Of a DNA stretch of 64,000 bases, positions 28,113 through 40,198 are shown in pieces. This DNA is from Chaunax sp. Z400 (taxonomy: Eukaryota > Chordata > Actinopteri > Lophiiformes > Chaunacidae): the NCBI GenBank assembly GCA_037577475.1, contig CM075186.1, forward strand, positions 3,719,501 to 3,783,500. The letters are read 5' to 3'. The notes under the pieces were generated by a model that saw nothing but the letters and a program-made list of their open reading frames with translations, searched no databases and was not told the origin of the DNA. The stretch's first letter is position 1, and each line of letters begins with the position of its first letter. The position numbers were made by a program, and so were the translations under genes.

Positions 28113-30399
28113 CTAGCAGCAGGTGGTGTATAATGGCACATTTGAAAAATGCAGATATTTAGTCCTGGTTTGCACTTGCACGAGTGCACATATAACTTTA
28201 GTAAATTCCATAAATAAAATATTTTGTGAAATCCATCCAATAAATTCATAAATACATTTCCTAATCCATGAATCTGTATTTTTATTTTCCTCTAAAAATA
28301 CTCAAAATTGTTGGTTTGGTTTTAGAAGGTCATTTACAGTATTTGCAGTGATTTTATTAATGCAGACAATCTAAACAATGACCAAGTCTGGTGAGAAGGT
28401 TCTCCGCATGCATTTCATTCTCACCTGAAACATTATTGTCAAAAACAAAATCTGACAGGGTTCTCCGTGAAAAGCTACAGCGTGTGACCCTGGTTTAGTC
28501 CACTGCCTCAGGCAATCTCTCTCCTGCAATAACGTGCTCTCAGTCAGTGACACCAGTAACCTGACAACTGATGCGAAGGCCAAGAAAAAAATTTAATACA
28601 CCAACAGAATGTGGAAAGAGATCCGTAGAGAAGAATAGCAGGTACACAAACGCCTGTAGGGGCATTCTTCAACAACACAAACTTTTTAATTATCTATAAA
28701 ACAATGAATGTACAACCTAATCAACTACTTCTCCCTGAAGCTACGAGATTTCAATTTACTGAAGATTTGAGAGGATGTCTGTTGATTAGATTGGTACAAA
28801 GGACTCTAACCGAGTCACATGCTGTCCCACCTTTTAACAATCACTGAGATTGATAGCAAGTTAACCAAAGCAGCATAGCTGCATTATGCGAAAAAGCAAG
28901 TAAGGCTGAATGGAAGGGAGCAATGAGCAGGATATTGACATAGAAAGCAAAATTAGAATTGATTTGCAGAGAAAAGGGGGTCGCCGTCTTGCAGAGGCAG
29001 CGTCTCCTGTGAATTCCTAATCCAGTGGACTTTGAGGAAATCTCTGTGGCAGAACCGGTCTCTCATTACTCTCACAGACAGGCCTGCAATCGGTAACAGA
29101 TTGGAAACTAGACCAGCATCAGGCTGAATTAAGATTCAAGCCCTCTTGGATGTTGGCAGACCACAGGCCTAAATGGATTCTTGCAGCTCACCAGAAGACA
29201 TCCAGGTATTGAGCATTTAAAACAGATTAAAAAACAAAAATCAATCCAATCAACACGCTTTGAAAATCTGTGACCGATCAGGAAAACATATTTGATCTGA
29301 TAATTTTTGTTTTCTGCTTTGTCTAAATGTTACTTTCTGAATGTTTTCCAGACTATTCGATTTAAACAGTTCACCTAAAAATTAAAAATGCAGTTCTCCT
29401 CATATGTAGTGCTATTTATCCATCCTTTAATATTGGCTATAGAGATGTCTGCTTCTCTTGTGGATATAAATGAACTACGAAGCTTTTGGCTTGTGATGGG
29501 AGCTTTACTCCAAGGCTGCAGGAAGGCGGTGGAATCTAAACTAAAGTGACACTTACTGACTGGGCCAAGGGAAAGGGAAAATTAGCTTTTCCTGAGGTGT
29601 GGGGGAACCTTTGAATAGGCAGATTGACAGGTTGAGCAGTCAGAGGAGATGGAAAGCACTTGTAGCTGCCCGGATGCGCTGAGGGGTCAGATGTCAGGGC
29701 TGGCAGCTTTTCTGGAGTGGCTGTGGCTTTCCGTCTGACATTTTTGTCAACCGTTTGGCAGCAGGATCTCTCACAACAAACACAGCGGGAAGCTGACGGT
29801 TAATCTAACTTCACCGGCCCCAATCATATGCATGGCCTCAGGGGGTTTTGCCTCGACATCATGTTAGAGGGAATGTAGACAGAGCTATTGTTGCATGCTT
29901 GGTGGGGAAAAAAAATCTTTAGAGCAGTGCAAAAGGTATATAGCAAAATGAAAATACTCTTATACATCAAGAGGTGTTGATGCCACAGAGGAAATTGCTT
30001 GTATCATTGAAAACCACAACTAATACAGTACAAGAAAGAAAGGAAATCATGTTATGTGTCACTTAGAGCAGAATACATCAGCAACATAAAGAAAATTACC
30101 ATCAGTGCTTGAGGCACCCTGGAAGTGCCAGCGGGTACGACTCCAGTCTGATCATTCTGCAACCTTAATGTGTAAGAAATGACTATTTCAACTTCAACTG
30201 AGGTGAAAATATTACTGTACTCTACTGACAGTCATTACTGTAGTGTGTTAACTTTCTGTGGTTTGTGTACTAAACTAATTCAATTCCTCATCTGTGTCAT
30301 TTTCAGAGCTAAAGCATAATTTGCTGCTTTCACACAAGATGTTCTAGTGCGACAGGCAACTCAGGTTTGATTCTCACCTAAAAAATAACTTTTTGTTAC
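28113..30399. other. Non-coding, nothing recognised
   Basis: No repeat family, exon or RNA gene seen. Confidence 0.6.
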
Positions 30400-30690
30400 T
30401 GTTCCATATCAGTGCCAATATTACTTTTGATGTCATTGTCAATACTACTTTTCTATTTCCTTTTATATAATTTCATTTTTTGTTTACTCTCTTATCTTAT
30501 TTCTGTTGTTTTTCTGTAGGTACTGTTTTTTAATTTTTTTTCCATTACTCCTTATACACTTTATATTTTATATATTTCACTATATTTAATACTAATATTG
30601 TTTTTCGTTCTGTTATTGTATTGTGTTGCTAATTTTGGAGCAATCTCTTGCTCAGGATTATCTTATCTTATCAGATCTTATCTTCTCAAA
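30400..30690 (+). mobile_element. LINE 3' end, copy A, with (TCTTA)n tail
   Basis: The core 30543-30652 matches copy B in order and content: ACTCCTTATACACTTTATAT, ATTTAATACTAAT, TTCTGTTATTGTATTG, TTTGGAGCAATCTCT. It ends in TCTTA-type pentamers (30658-30690). It is more decayed than copy B. Confidence 0.55.
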
Positions 30691-33600
30691 TGACTGAAAT
30701 CAACACTCCTGTTGACAGGCTGGGATTCAAATAGCAATAATAACTTTGATAAACCAACTGTATGAAACCCACCTAGAACCAAACAACAGAAAAATGCATA
30801 AGCAACAGCCCTAAGAATAAAGTCTAAAAAGCTAGAGGTTAAATCCCCAGATAGTTTCTCAGAGGTGGATGGAGACCAAAACATAGCTACAATTAGTGTG
30901 AATGTTGGATTTATATTCATGATGCAGCTGGAAAAACTGCTCTCAGCACTGATACAACTAAAATAAGCCTGTTGTTCCTTTTTGCTCATTAACTTGTGAG
31001 CTCTTCTGTCCCACATTGGTCACAAAACAATCAGTGAAGGTTTGTACTCATTCAAATTAGTTGAGTATTGCACAAAGTTATTAGCAACATGACAAGTCAG
31101 TTCACTCATTTGTCATAATTGGGTCACATCTGCCCTTGGAGGCAGGGCAGAGGAAGTACATAAACAAAGTAATTATTATGTAGTTGACTTGATAGTATGC
31201 TATTTCAGCAGACCTGCCAGGGGAGTTTTGATAAACAGCAATGAGACGTCTTTGAAATGAGCTGATAGCAGGAATGAATGCTGTCCTCATAATTTATAAA
31301 GCCTCCATTAGGTTGTGTTCTTGACAGGACGTGTCCTGAAATTGCTCCCTTGGCACAGCTCCAGCAGTTGAAAACATATTTTTCATATGGAAAACACTCC
31401 CAAATATGCAAATGTGCCTCATCCACCTTTTTATCTTTTGGTGTGCACAGTTCAATGATAAACACCTATAATACTTAATATAACAACAACAAACAGAAGG
31501 ATGTTGGAAGGAAGGAGAGTATTTTTCACTCTCTAAGTGGATTTGTGACCTGTTGATGCATGAATCAAGGACAGTGAGAGGAGGAGGTTCGCTGATTTAT
31601 TGTTATATAGAGAGAAATATAGCACTAAGAGATGTTTATTAAATATTAAACTTTGGATTGGAAGGAATGATTGCCAGAGAGCATATTTTCCATTTACCGT
31701 ACAACCCAAACTGTTGAGGGATGTAAGAATTTATGTGCATAACTGATGTACTCACAAAATCCCAGATTGGCATTTTAATGTTCCTATTATCTGCTGAGGG
31801 AGAGATGGCTCCCACATGCAGCTGATCTTGCTGACTTCTGTATATTTACCATTGCTAGACCAAGACTACCAAGACTAGACAAAAAGCTGGAGGGGTAGAA
31901 AAACTAAATTGTGGAAAGCGTTTTAATTAGTAAGCGAAACATAATTAGTGCTTTGAGAGTTTTCAGCCAAAGAAGCTCAGATTATTATTTGGAGGATTGA
32001 TCAATGATGCACACTGTGTCAAATGTGAACAGACTCTTTGCAACAGTTATCAACTTTTAGTAGTCATTTGGGACCTTCACAGTTTTCCATCCATTCTAAT
32101 TCAAATGAGCTATTACAAAAGCATGGGCTACAAATTAGGCATTTAACAGCACAATTAAATTCCAATGGCCTGGTATCTATTGAGCAATTAACCTTTGGTA
32201 AACCAATTATTATTAAATACGTGATGACAAAAGTTAGGTCCTAGAGGAGCCTTGTCCTGTTTTAATAGACAGTCTTATGCCCTATAAAAGATGGAAATGT
32301 GGAGCCATTATAGTGCCCTATTAGCGTAGCTCCGCTGAAACACTGCCAACTTGATTCAGCCGTGAGTATTGATTAATTGGCACAGAACAGTCTCACGAAT
32401 CAGTCTTTGTTGGCGAGAAGGAGACAACAAATGGAAGAAAAAGGACTCGGCTGAGCGAGCAAAAAGCCAAAATGTCCCATCCGTTGAGAGCTGGTGTAAT
32501 GAACAGGTCTTCAGATTGTCCGTATGGATCCTGTAGCAAGGTTCCCTTACAGTCATTCCAATAGTTTGACAGCTCACAGTACAGCCTTACTATTCATGCA
32601 GCTTTGTGCAAATAATGCACTGACTACCATTAGAGCGCTCTTAGTCATTTGAATGACATTGTAAATGACATTGTTTATTTGTCACCAGTTGGTCATTTGT
32701 CATTTTAGTTGTGACTTCAACAATCTGGACAATTCCCAGCCTGTTATATCCCTCATGGAACATGGAGCAGCTCAGCCATAAATTTATCACAGGCAATGCC
32801 ATTACCTTTAGCTTGATGGCCCTCAAGCAATGGCAGTGCAATAATAGAGAATAGATTTTATCCCATATGGAGCCGAGGCTTTCGCTTGTGCTTTATTTCC
32901 TCCTTCCAGCCTCCAAGATAAAGGAGAAAATAAGGTGGCCACTGAAGTGTTATACCTACCTTAATGAAAGGTTTTTAAACTGATACCGGTATTGACTCAA
33001 AGACCCAGGAGCGTGCCTGTATATCAGATGCTGTGTCATAAATGAAGATCAACAATCCTGTTAACTTTCCCTTACACTAACCTGAAGGAAAACCAAATCA
33101 AACACTGCATTGTCGAGTCTTATAATTATATTTTCTGTTGTGATACAATGATTCTCGAGTGAGATCTAAGAAAAAGGTTATTAAAATGCCACAGATGATG
33201 AAAACGTCTCATCTGATGATGGTCTTTGACAGCTCACACCTCTGGTAAACATGCGACCTCAGATATTCGATATAAAGAGACAAACTTAAGTAGTAGTTGA
33301 CTTTGATCCCCCCCTGATTTGGCATGTACATCGATAATAATAGTGCAGGCCGATCAATAGTTCACCCCTGGAGACCACATGGCACAGCCATTGTCTAGTC
33401 AAGATGCATTATGTGTGAGATGTCATCCGGAATATTGATATGAGCGCTCATTTCCTGCAGTACCACCAACCCTTTGGTGACAATATGAGCTGTTAATGAA
33501 AAAATCAGCAGGGCTTGTCAACTGTCATCACGGCCAGATGAGGCGGAAAGAGGGGTGGGAGAAGGGGACTCAATAATGCACAAATTTCTCTTTTCACAAA

Positions 33601-35263
33601 TATGAAGTCTAATCAGAATCTTTGATTGAAAAAATCAACCTACGATGCTTTTTTTTTGGTAGGAATTAGCACCAATAACCAATCCTATCACAACGTTAAT
33701 GAGAAACTGCAAAGGCATATATTTTTCTGCCAACGCAAATTATGACATCAAAGTCGGATTAGGACACATCCTTTCATTACTTTAATTGATTTTCTGACTT
33801 CCTTTTTTTCCTGCATTAGATTTGCAGTGATAAGATGACAGTGGCGTTACAAACTGTGAGTTTTGATTATTTCCTTAGAGAAAACGTTGCAACCACCTCC
33901 TCTCTTCATTATCTCTGTTGTATTTTTCCCCAAATTATCTGATAGTGTATTTGTCCAGGAAAGAAGATGTTGTCCCATGAGCCAGACCACAAAAATGTGC
34001 ACTCTCCTTGTCACACTAGCGGCTCTATTAGCATAGACTCATTTGTTTCTTATTAATTATGCAACCCACTAATGAAGGCAAGGTCAGAGCATGGGAGACA
34101 GATTCCAGGAGTGAATGTACCCAAAGGATCTGGACGATTTCAAGTTAGTGAATTCTGAACTATCTCTTATATTTGGTTACTGGAGCATGCAAATGCAGAT
34201 ATCATGGCATGGTAGGTGTGCTTGTTAAAGGTTGCACAGAGCTGCAGGGTTTACCTCATCACAGGGCATATTCTCGCTTTCTTACCTTTATCTCCCACAC
34301 CTTTTTTCTTGCAGTCTCTTTGGTTCAGTCGGCCCTGAGCTTTTGCAGCACAGCCCTTCCCCGAGAACAGCATGACTCCCCCCTGCTCCCTGCACCTCTA
34401 CACGCTCATTATCGGCCACCATCTGCCCGACCTTAGCCTCACATCCCTCCTTTCCACCCAGCAAACCCATCAACACCACCCTCTCACTCTCCACTGGCAC
34501 CTCGGCTGAGCACAGCTGCCATCTCTCTCTGAGTTGCACATTTGTCCTCTTTTGGCCATGTGTTATCTTCTGTAATCCTTCTGTCTTGAGTCCCTCTTAC
34601 ATGAACAAGCTGTGTGTAAGCCACTCCACCAGAATCACTGATCTCTGAAGTAGTCTCAATACTTTTCGTCAACACGCTTGGATGTTTTTAGAGGCTCTAA
34701 CCTCTACATGTACCCCTCTGGACAGATAAGTTAATGCAAAAGAATAACTCTGTCCTATTTGGAAATATAGTGATAGTGAGAAGACAACCACAACTTTCTT
34801 AGAAGGCAGTATGATGCGTTCGGAGCACCTCAATCCAGTACAGACAAAGAAAGCACCGGTTAACCTCAAGCGCTGCTTTCAAAAGAGCACGAAAGTCAAA
34901 TCCCGTTTGAGCCTCTGCAGTCCTGGGTAAGTCACAAATGACTGAACTTCTCGTTGCCAGGAGTGTTGATGTGGCACAGCCAGTCTTGCTATCCGGCATG
35001 TCTCTCTGTCTTCGTGTTGTCTAAGACTTCGTCTGCCCAGAGAGCTTACAAGCAGAGCTGGGAGAGAATGGCGGGATACAGGTGCTCATCTTGACAAATA
35101 AACAGGATTTTGTGTCTGGGCAAGCTGAAGACTGTCAGCTCCGATCTCTTGAGAGAATTACAACCAGCAGACAAAATGCTTGGACACGTGCTCAACAGAC
35201 AGAGCACCAGAACCCGCGTATCTATGAGTGCTCGATGCCGAGTCCTTCATCACGATAGCGCTG

Positions 35264-35304
35264 TGTGGTTTATTCATGGCTCCATCAGCCATGAATAAAC
35301 CACA
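35264..35304. repeat. Perfect inverted repeat (18-bp arms, 5-base loop)
   Basis: Left arm 35264-35281 is TGTGGTTTATTCATGGCT, loop CCATC, right arm 35287-35304 is its exact reverse complement. No transposon ends or coding sequence explain it. Confidence 0.9.
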
Positions 35305-38300
35305 ATTCAAGGTTCCTAGAGCCCTGCTGTTAGCTATGAAATGGCTCTCAGCATGTTTAAAAAAAGACAGATTGTAAATGTCACCAGGTTTTTGTAGAAG
35401 CATAATAATTGTAGTTTGAACTCTAGAGCGGGTGGGTGGCAAGGTATCTGAGCAAATGCTTCATGATTTATGAGCTTTTCACATTTTTACCTCTCATCTA
35501 AACATTGCCTCTTTATCTCTGACTTACCCTGTGCTGCCTCTGTGTCTATACCACAGTGGTGGAGGGAGAACACAGGCTATAATGGCATAACTAGAGTCAA
35601 CACTTAACAACTCCCAGCTTGTCATAGGCAAGGATCAGTTTTTGACCTTTATGCTCTGATTGCTACCCTGGAGGTCACATTGTTGTCTTTGTTAAATGTC
35701 AGCAGTTAGTGTCTCGAAGCGATGCCCCGCAGTTTAAGGCATGTGGTCCGGATAAAAGCCACCTCTCTGCCATCAAGTGTTTCAACCAGGTTGGTATTTA
35801 CTTTCCAAAAGCGGCCAGGTTCTGCAGTACTTTCTCCAAATCAATTGCAATGATTTGGCCTCGATGCCCCTTTGTCGTTGAGCGGCATTACCCAGAGATA
35901 AGGGAGCTCAGACGTGACAAGCCGTATTAACCAGTAGCTCTCCCTCTGATTGGATCACTGCCGTGCTGCTCGCCTTCAGGGGAAAGCTTGGCGGCTAATT
36001 GAACAGTCTGCCATTCTCTTGACAAGACTATAATTTCAGCACATCACCAACGAAAACACTCATCTTGTTTTCCAGCCCGTGTGCCGAGGTTCTGATGAAG
36101 GGTGGCTAATTTCTCCCACGGAGACAGGACTCAGTGGCATCAAAGACCAGGTTTCCTTCACCGTAATTTACTGGAAGGAAAGGCCTCTGTGATAGAGACA
36201 GGGCCGTGGACAGGGTTAAGTGGATCAATGCCCATTCCTTTACTCTACCCATGGCTCAAATGTTAATCTAATCTAACCTATGAAGGGGGGATGGTGCACA
36301 AAATAGAGAGAGAATGAATTACAGCAGATGTCAAGGGGAACATGACTAAATAATTCAGTTACCCAAGTGTGTAATGACATTTATCAGATTGGGACTATTA
36401 ATAGTACAAAGGTTGGACTAAAAGAAATGGAATCCTGCTAGTTAATAGCTGTGTAAATTGATATTACATATTCACTGTAAAGTTTTCATTTTACGCAGAA
36501 GGAAAAAAATATGCACAAAAGGTTTTATGTTTAAGAGAAGATGTAGAAGCATGGAAATGTTCCACAGTTTGAGTCAGTGGTTCACAGCTTATATGGCTTA
36601 TGTGATGATGCGATTCTTTCTAACTGATTGCACTGGGTCAGTCCAGAAAGACTTAAATTTGGTAACATTTAAAGGAGAGAAGAAGAGGCATCTGTCACCT
36701 TGTTACAGCCTTCACAAAGTTGTATTTTTATACCCAGAATTTATAAATATACAGAGAAATCTTTGCAGCTGTCATAAAGCTATCAGCAGCATCAGACAAC
36801 TGTGTCTAAAGCAATGTTTCATTATTTTCCACGCTCTGGTTCCCATATGGTCTGTTACATTTCCTCCTTGAAGAGCACACCATGCATATTATTGTCTTCT
36901 ATTTTCGGAAAGGCTCCCCGCCACGCAGTCTGTAGAGCAAAATGTAGGGGTTTCACCGAGCGTCTGTGCCCACCAGGGCCAACCACACAGCAGCTGTGAC
37001 TGATAAAGCGGATCCTCCACACAAGAGGAAAACTTGTTCTCTGCTCCCTCTCGACAATCAATCCACAACTCCTGTCCTGTCCCTGAGGCGCAAACGTCCA
37101 TGTTCCAAATGCCAACTCAGTCAGGAGTTATCGCCACTATTTCCCCAGCGAAAAATGTCAGATGGATGGTGATTTTCTGCTTTATGATTTCACAGGAGTG
37201 GTGACCGTACAATGTGAGAGGGATACTGTGTCCCAGTTTAATAAGTGGGGCATAATAATGCAAATTCCTTTTTGAAAACTAAGGTAAAGCCTCATTTCAG
37301 CTCTGGCAGGTCAGTTGAAACTGTAAAGGAAAATGTTTAGCACACTGTAATAACCGTTATCCATATATTCCCATGCTCTGATACTGTGTGCAAAATTAAG
37401 CTGCTTGTATTTTTAGCTGGGTTGTTATGAATCTCTTCTAAAATGTACTGGAGCCTTCCATGAACAATGACAACCGCCATCATGGACTGAAAGGTGCTAT
37501 TTCTCATAGCGTTCGTTTTGTGTGCATTTCACAGCCAGTGAGACAAAAAGGAGAGTGCGAGCAGGCCATGGCTCAGTGCCCACTGTCGCTCCTCCTGAAC
37601 ACAAGGCAATAATCGCCCATGCATCCCCAAAGGTGAGAAAATGAGCACCACGGCACCACTGCAGGGGGGAGAAAATGTGAAAGGATGCTCAATGACACGC
37701 CGAACACATTTAGCATCACTGCACATTTCAAATCGTACCATGTATATTTATAAGGCTGTTTATTTTAAAGACAGTCAAGTCCAGCGACTTCAGGCAAAGA
37801 TGAGCATGTTTTTATTCTGAAGGCCAAAGAGAGTAAAATGGTCACAATCAGAAAATGGAGGGAGTGCGTACAGTGATTTGACAGTAGGTTGATGCAGAGT
37901 GGCAGTGTAGAAACTACTTAAAGCTGTTACACTGAGATTTGACTGCCATTTATAATATTTCCTTTTGAGTCACGAGTGGAGCAGAAAGAGGGGCTTACTG
38001 GATATTTTTAGACTCTCTTTGATGGCTCATTAACCGGACTGGAACACGTTGACTCTCTTAAAACCAAATATAAATATATCACAATGACGGCAAAGGAAGA
38101 ATAAATAACCATTTCTGTGGCTAACAGTGGCAGAATGGAAATTAACGATTAATTCCCTATTAAAGAAAAATGAATAAATAAATTCTACGCCAACAACATG
38201 CTAGATATAATGAGCTTTTTTTCCTTTGTTGACAAACAATAGTAGTTTTTTCATGAATAAATTTGTAGATATTTGACTAACTATTTCTTTAACTTAAGCT

Positions 38301-38713
38301 ATTGAATATCTTTCTGGTTCAGGACCTTTCAGTGCAAACCCAATGTAAACATACACTGGTGCTTTTTACTCAACATCAGCAGCTGAATCTAGTGACCCGA
38401 ACAGAAAAATCCTCTGCATACATCGAGGCTGTTTGCTTTGCACACATTCACAAGTCTGATCAAAGCTACTCTCACAATTTACACTGCTGTAGCTGCTATT
38501 AAGCGAGATGCAAAGTACAAGGAGGCAAGAGTCTCCCTGTTTACCAAGCACGTGAGACAGCAAACCAAATAGTAACACTGAATGAGATCTTTGCCACACT
38601 TTCCCTGAGATATCTGTTAGGATAATGTGAAAATATGCTTTATGACCACTTTCTCTCTCCATGGCAGTTGACACGCAGCATCTAATCTGCCAATGCACAG
38701 ATGCACATACTGA

Positions 38714-38714
<1 letters not shown>

Positions 38715-38748
<34 letters not shown>
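38715..38748. repeat. (CA)17 microsatellite
   Basis: Uninterrupted CA dinucleotides, 34 bases. Confidence 0.95.
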
Positions 38749-38754
<6 letters not shown>

Positions 38755-39954
38755 AGGGGTCATGAATATTTGACACGGGCAGCGCAAAGCTTGGAGACTT
38801 TTAAGTTCAACTCACTGGTCACCATGCATCTTTAATTGGGTCTGCACGGCTTGTCCGACAGAAGGAAAGGGATAACAGCTGGGAGACAGAGTTTGAGAAA
38901 GTAGCCGGCCAGCTCCAGCTTGATAAATAAGTAAACACATTCGACCAGGCACTGATGCAGTATGCAGGCTCTGAGTCGATAACAAGTGGATTTGTTTCCT
39001 TCTCTAAGCAGCATTGTGTACAAGCTACCGATTACACCTCAAATTTGATCTCTCTCTCAACACTTTTCGCCGAGCTGAGACACAGCCTGGCTCGTAACCC
39101 GACCGTATTCTGTCCCTGCTGCTGTTTCTGATGTGTCCAAGCAGCAGCCTCTGAAAGGTGCATTTCACGGTGCAATAAAAGAGGAATTACGCTGCGCCTG
39201 CAATGAGATTTTGTTTAAGAGGCTCCCATAAATATTTCTATCTAAATTTGTGTCAGTTTAGGAGCAGCTTCCTCCAATGGAGATAACTTTGATTTACTAG
39301 AGTTATATAATGTTCATTGCATACGCTTGAGATCCCTCACTGCTCAAGGTTATTTTCAATAAGAGGCCGGTGACTGTTAGGTTCACCGGCTTTGTATAAA
39401 CTCCTGAAAAAACAATGTGAATGTGCAATTCTGCGTGTGTAACCTCTGTTGTTCTGTAAGCAACGCACCTCAGGTCAAAAGTTACAACTCACATAAAGAT
39501 TTTGATTTTTCACCAAATCCAATCTCTTTCATTTCCTGCATGTCATGAAACAAATAAACAACAATGTTTACCAGATTGCTTTGTTGTACAACATACCCAC
39601 ATATTAAAATGGCATCTCATTTGAGGCACTGAGCAGCCGTTTTACATGAGATTAATTGGGGGTTTTTTGTGGGTTTTTTAAAGCACTTCCTCTTCATTAT
39701 CATTCTGTCTTGCAAATGGATTCGCTGCAAAGGAGATGCATATTCATTTTACAGGAAGCTTGAAAATTGTTCGGAAATGAGCCAAAGGTGGAGTCGGGCT
39801 GCTGTGCCGACTTACGCTGAATAATAAGCACCAGAGCCTCGGTTTTAAAGGTGACGGAGAACGGCTGTGTCTGCAGAACATAAGCTGAAAGCACAGTTAT
39901 CATCTTTATAGATTGTTGTTAATGTGTTCCTTCAGAAGAAATGAGTAAGTACAG

Positions 39955-40198
39955 TTTTAATCTATGTTGTTCACTATTATGTGCAATATCACTTTTCACT
40001 ATTATTATCATGTACATCAGGCACTGGTTCTTACATTTACTCCTTATACACTTTTTATTTTTAATTTCACTCATATTTAATACTGTGCTATTTTTTATTC
40101 TGTTATTGTATTGGTACTGTAATTTCGGAGCAATCTCTGGTACAAGAATTTCCTTCGACATTAATAAAGTTCAAACCTCATCTCATCTCATCTCATCT
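39955..40198 (+). mobile_element. LINE 3' end, copy B, with (TCTCA)n tail
   Basis: The block ACTCCTTATACACTTTTTAT, ATTTAATACT, TTCTGTTATTGTATTG, TTTCGGAGCAATCTCT (40036-40140) is shared with 30543-30652. It ends in AATAAAGTTCAAACC and then TCTCA pentamers (40178-40198). This is the arrangement of a non-LTR retrotransposon 3' end with a short tandem tail. Confidence 0.6.

Larger units (their letters stand above)
30691..39954. other. Non-coding, hairpin and CA repeat only
   Basis: Apart from the hairpin at 35264 and the CA run at 38715, nothing can be named. The longest open frame (36458-36871, 137 codons) has no recognisable domain. Confidence 0.55.

Noticed and set aside
36458..36871. 137-codon open frame
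   Set aside because: No recognisable family, no supporting splice or start context, biased by AT-rich composition.
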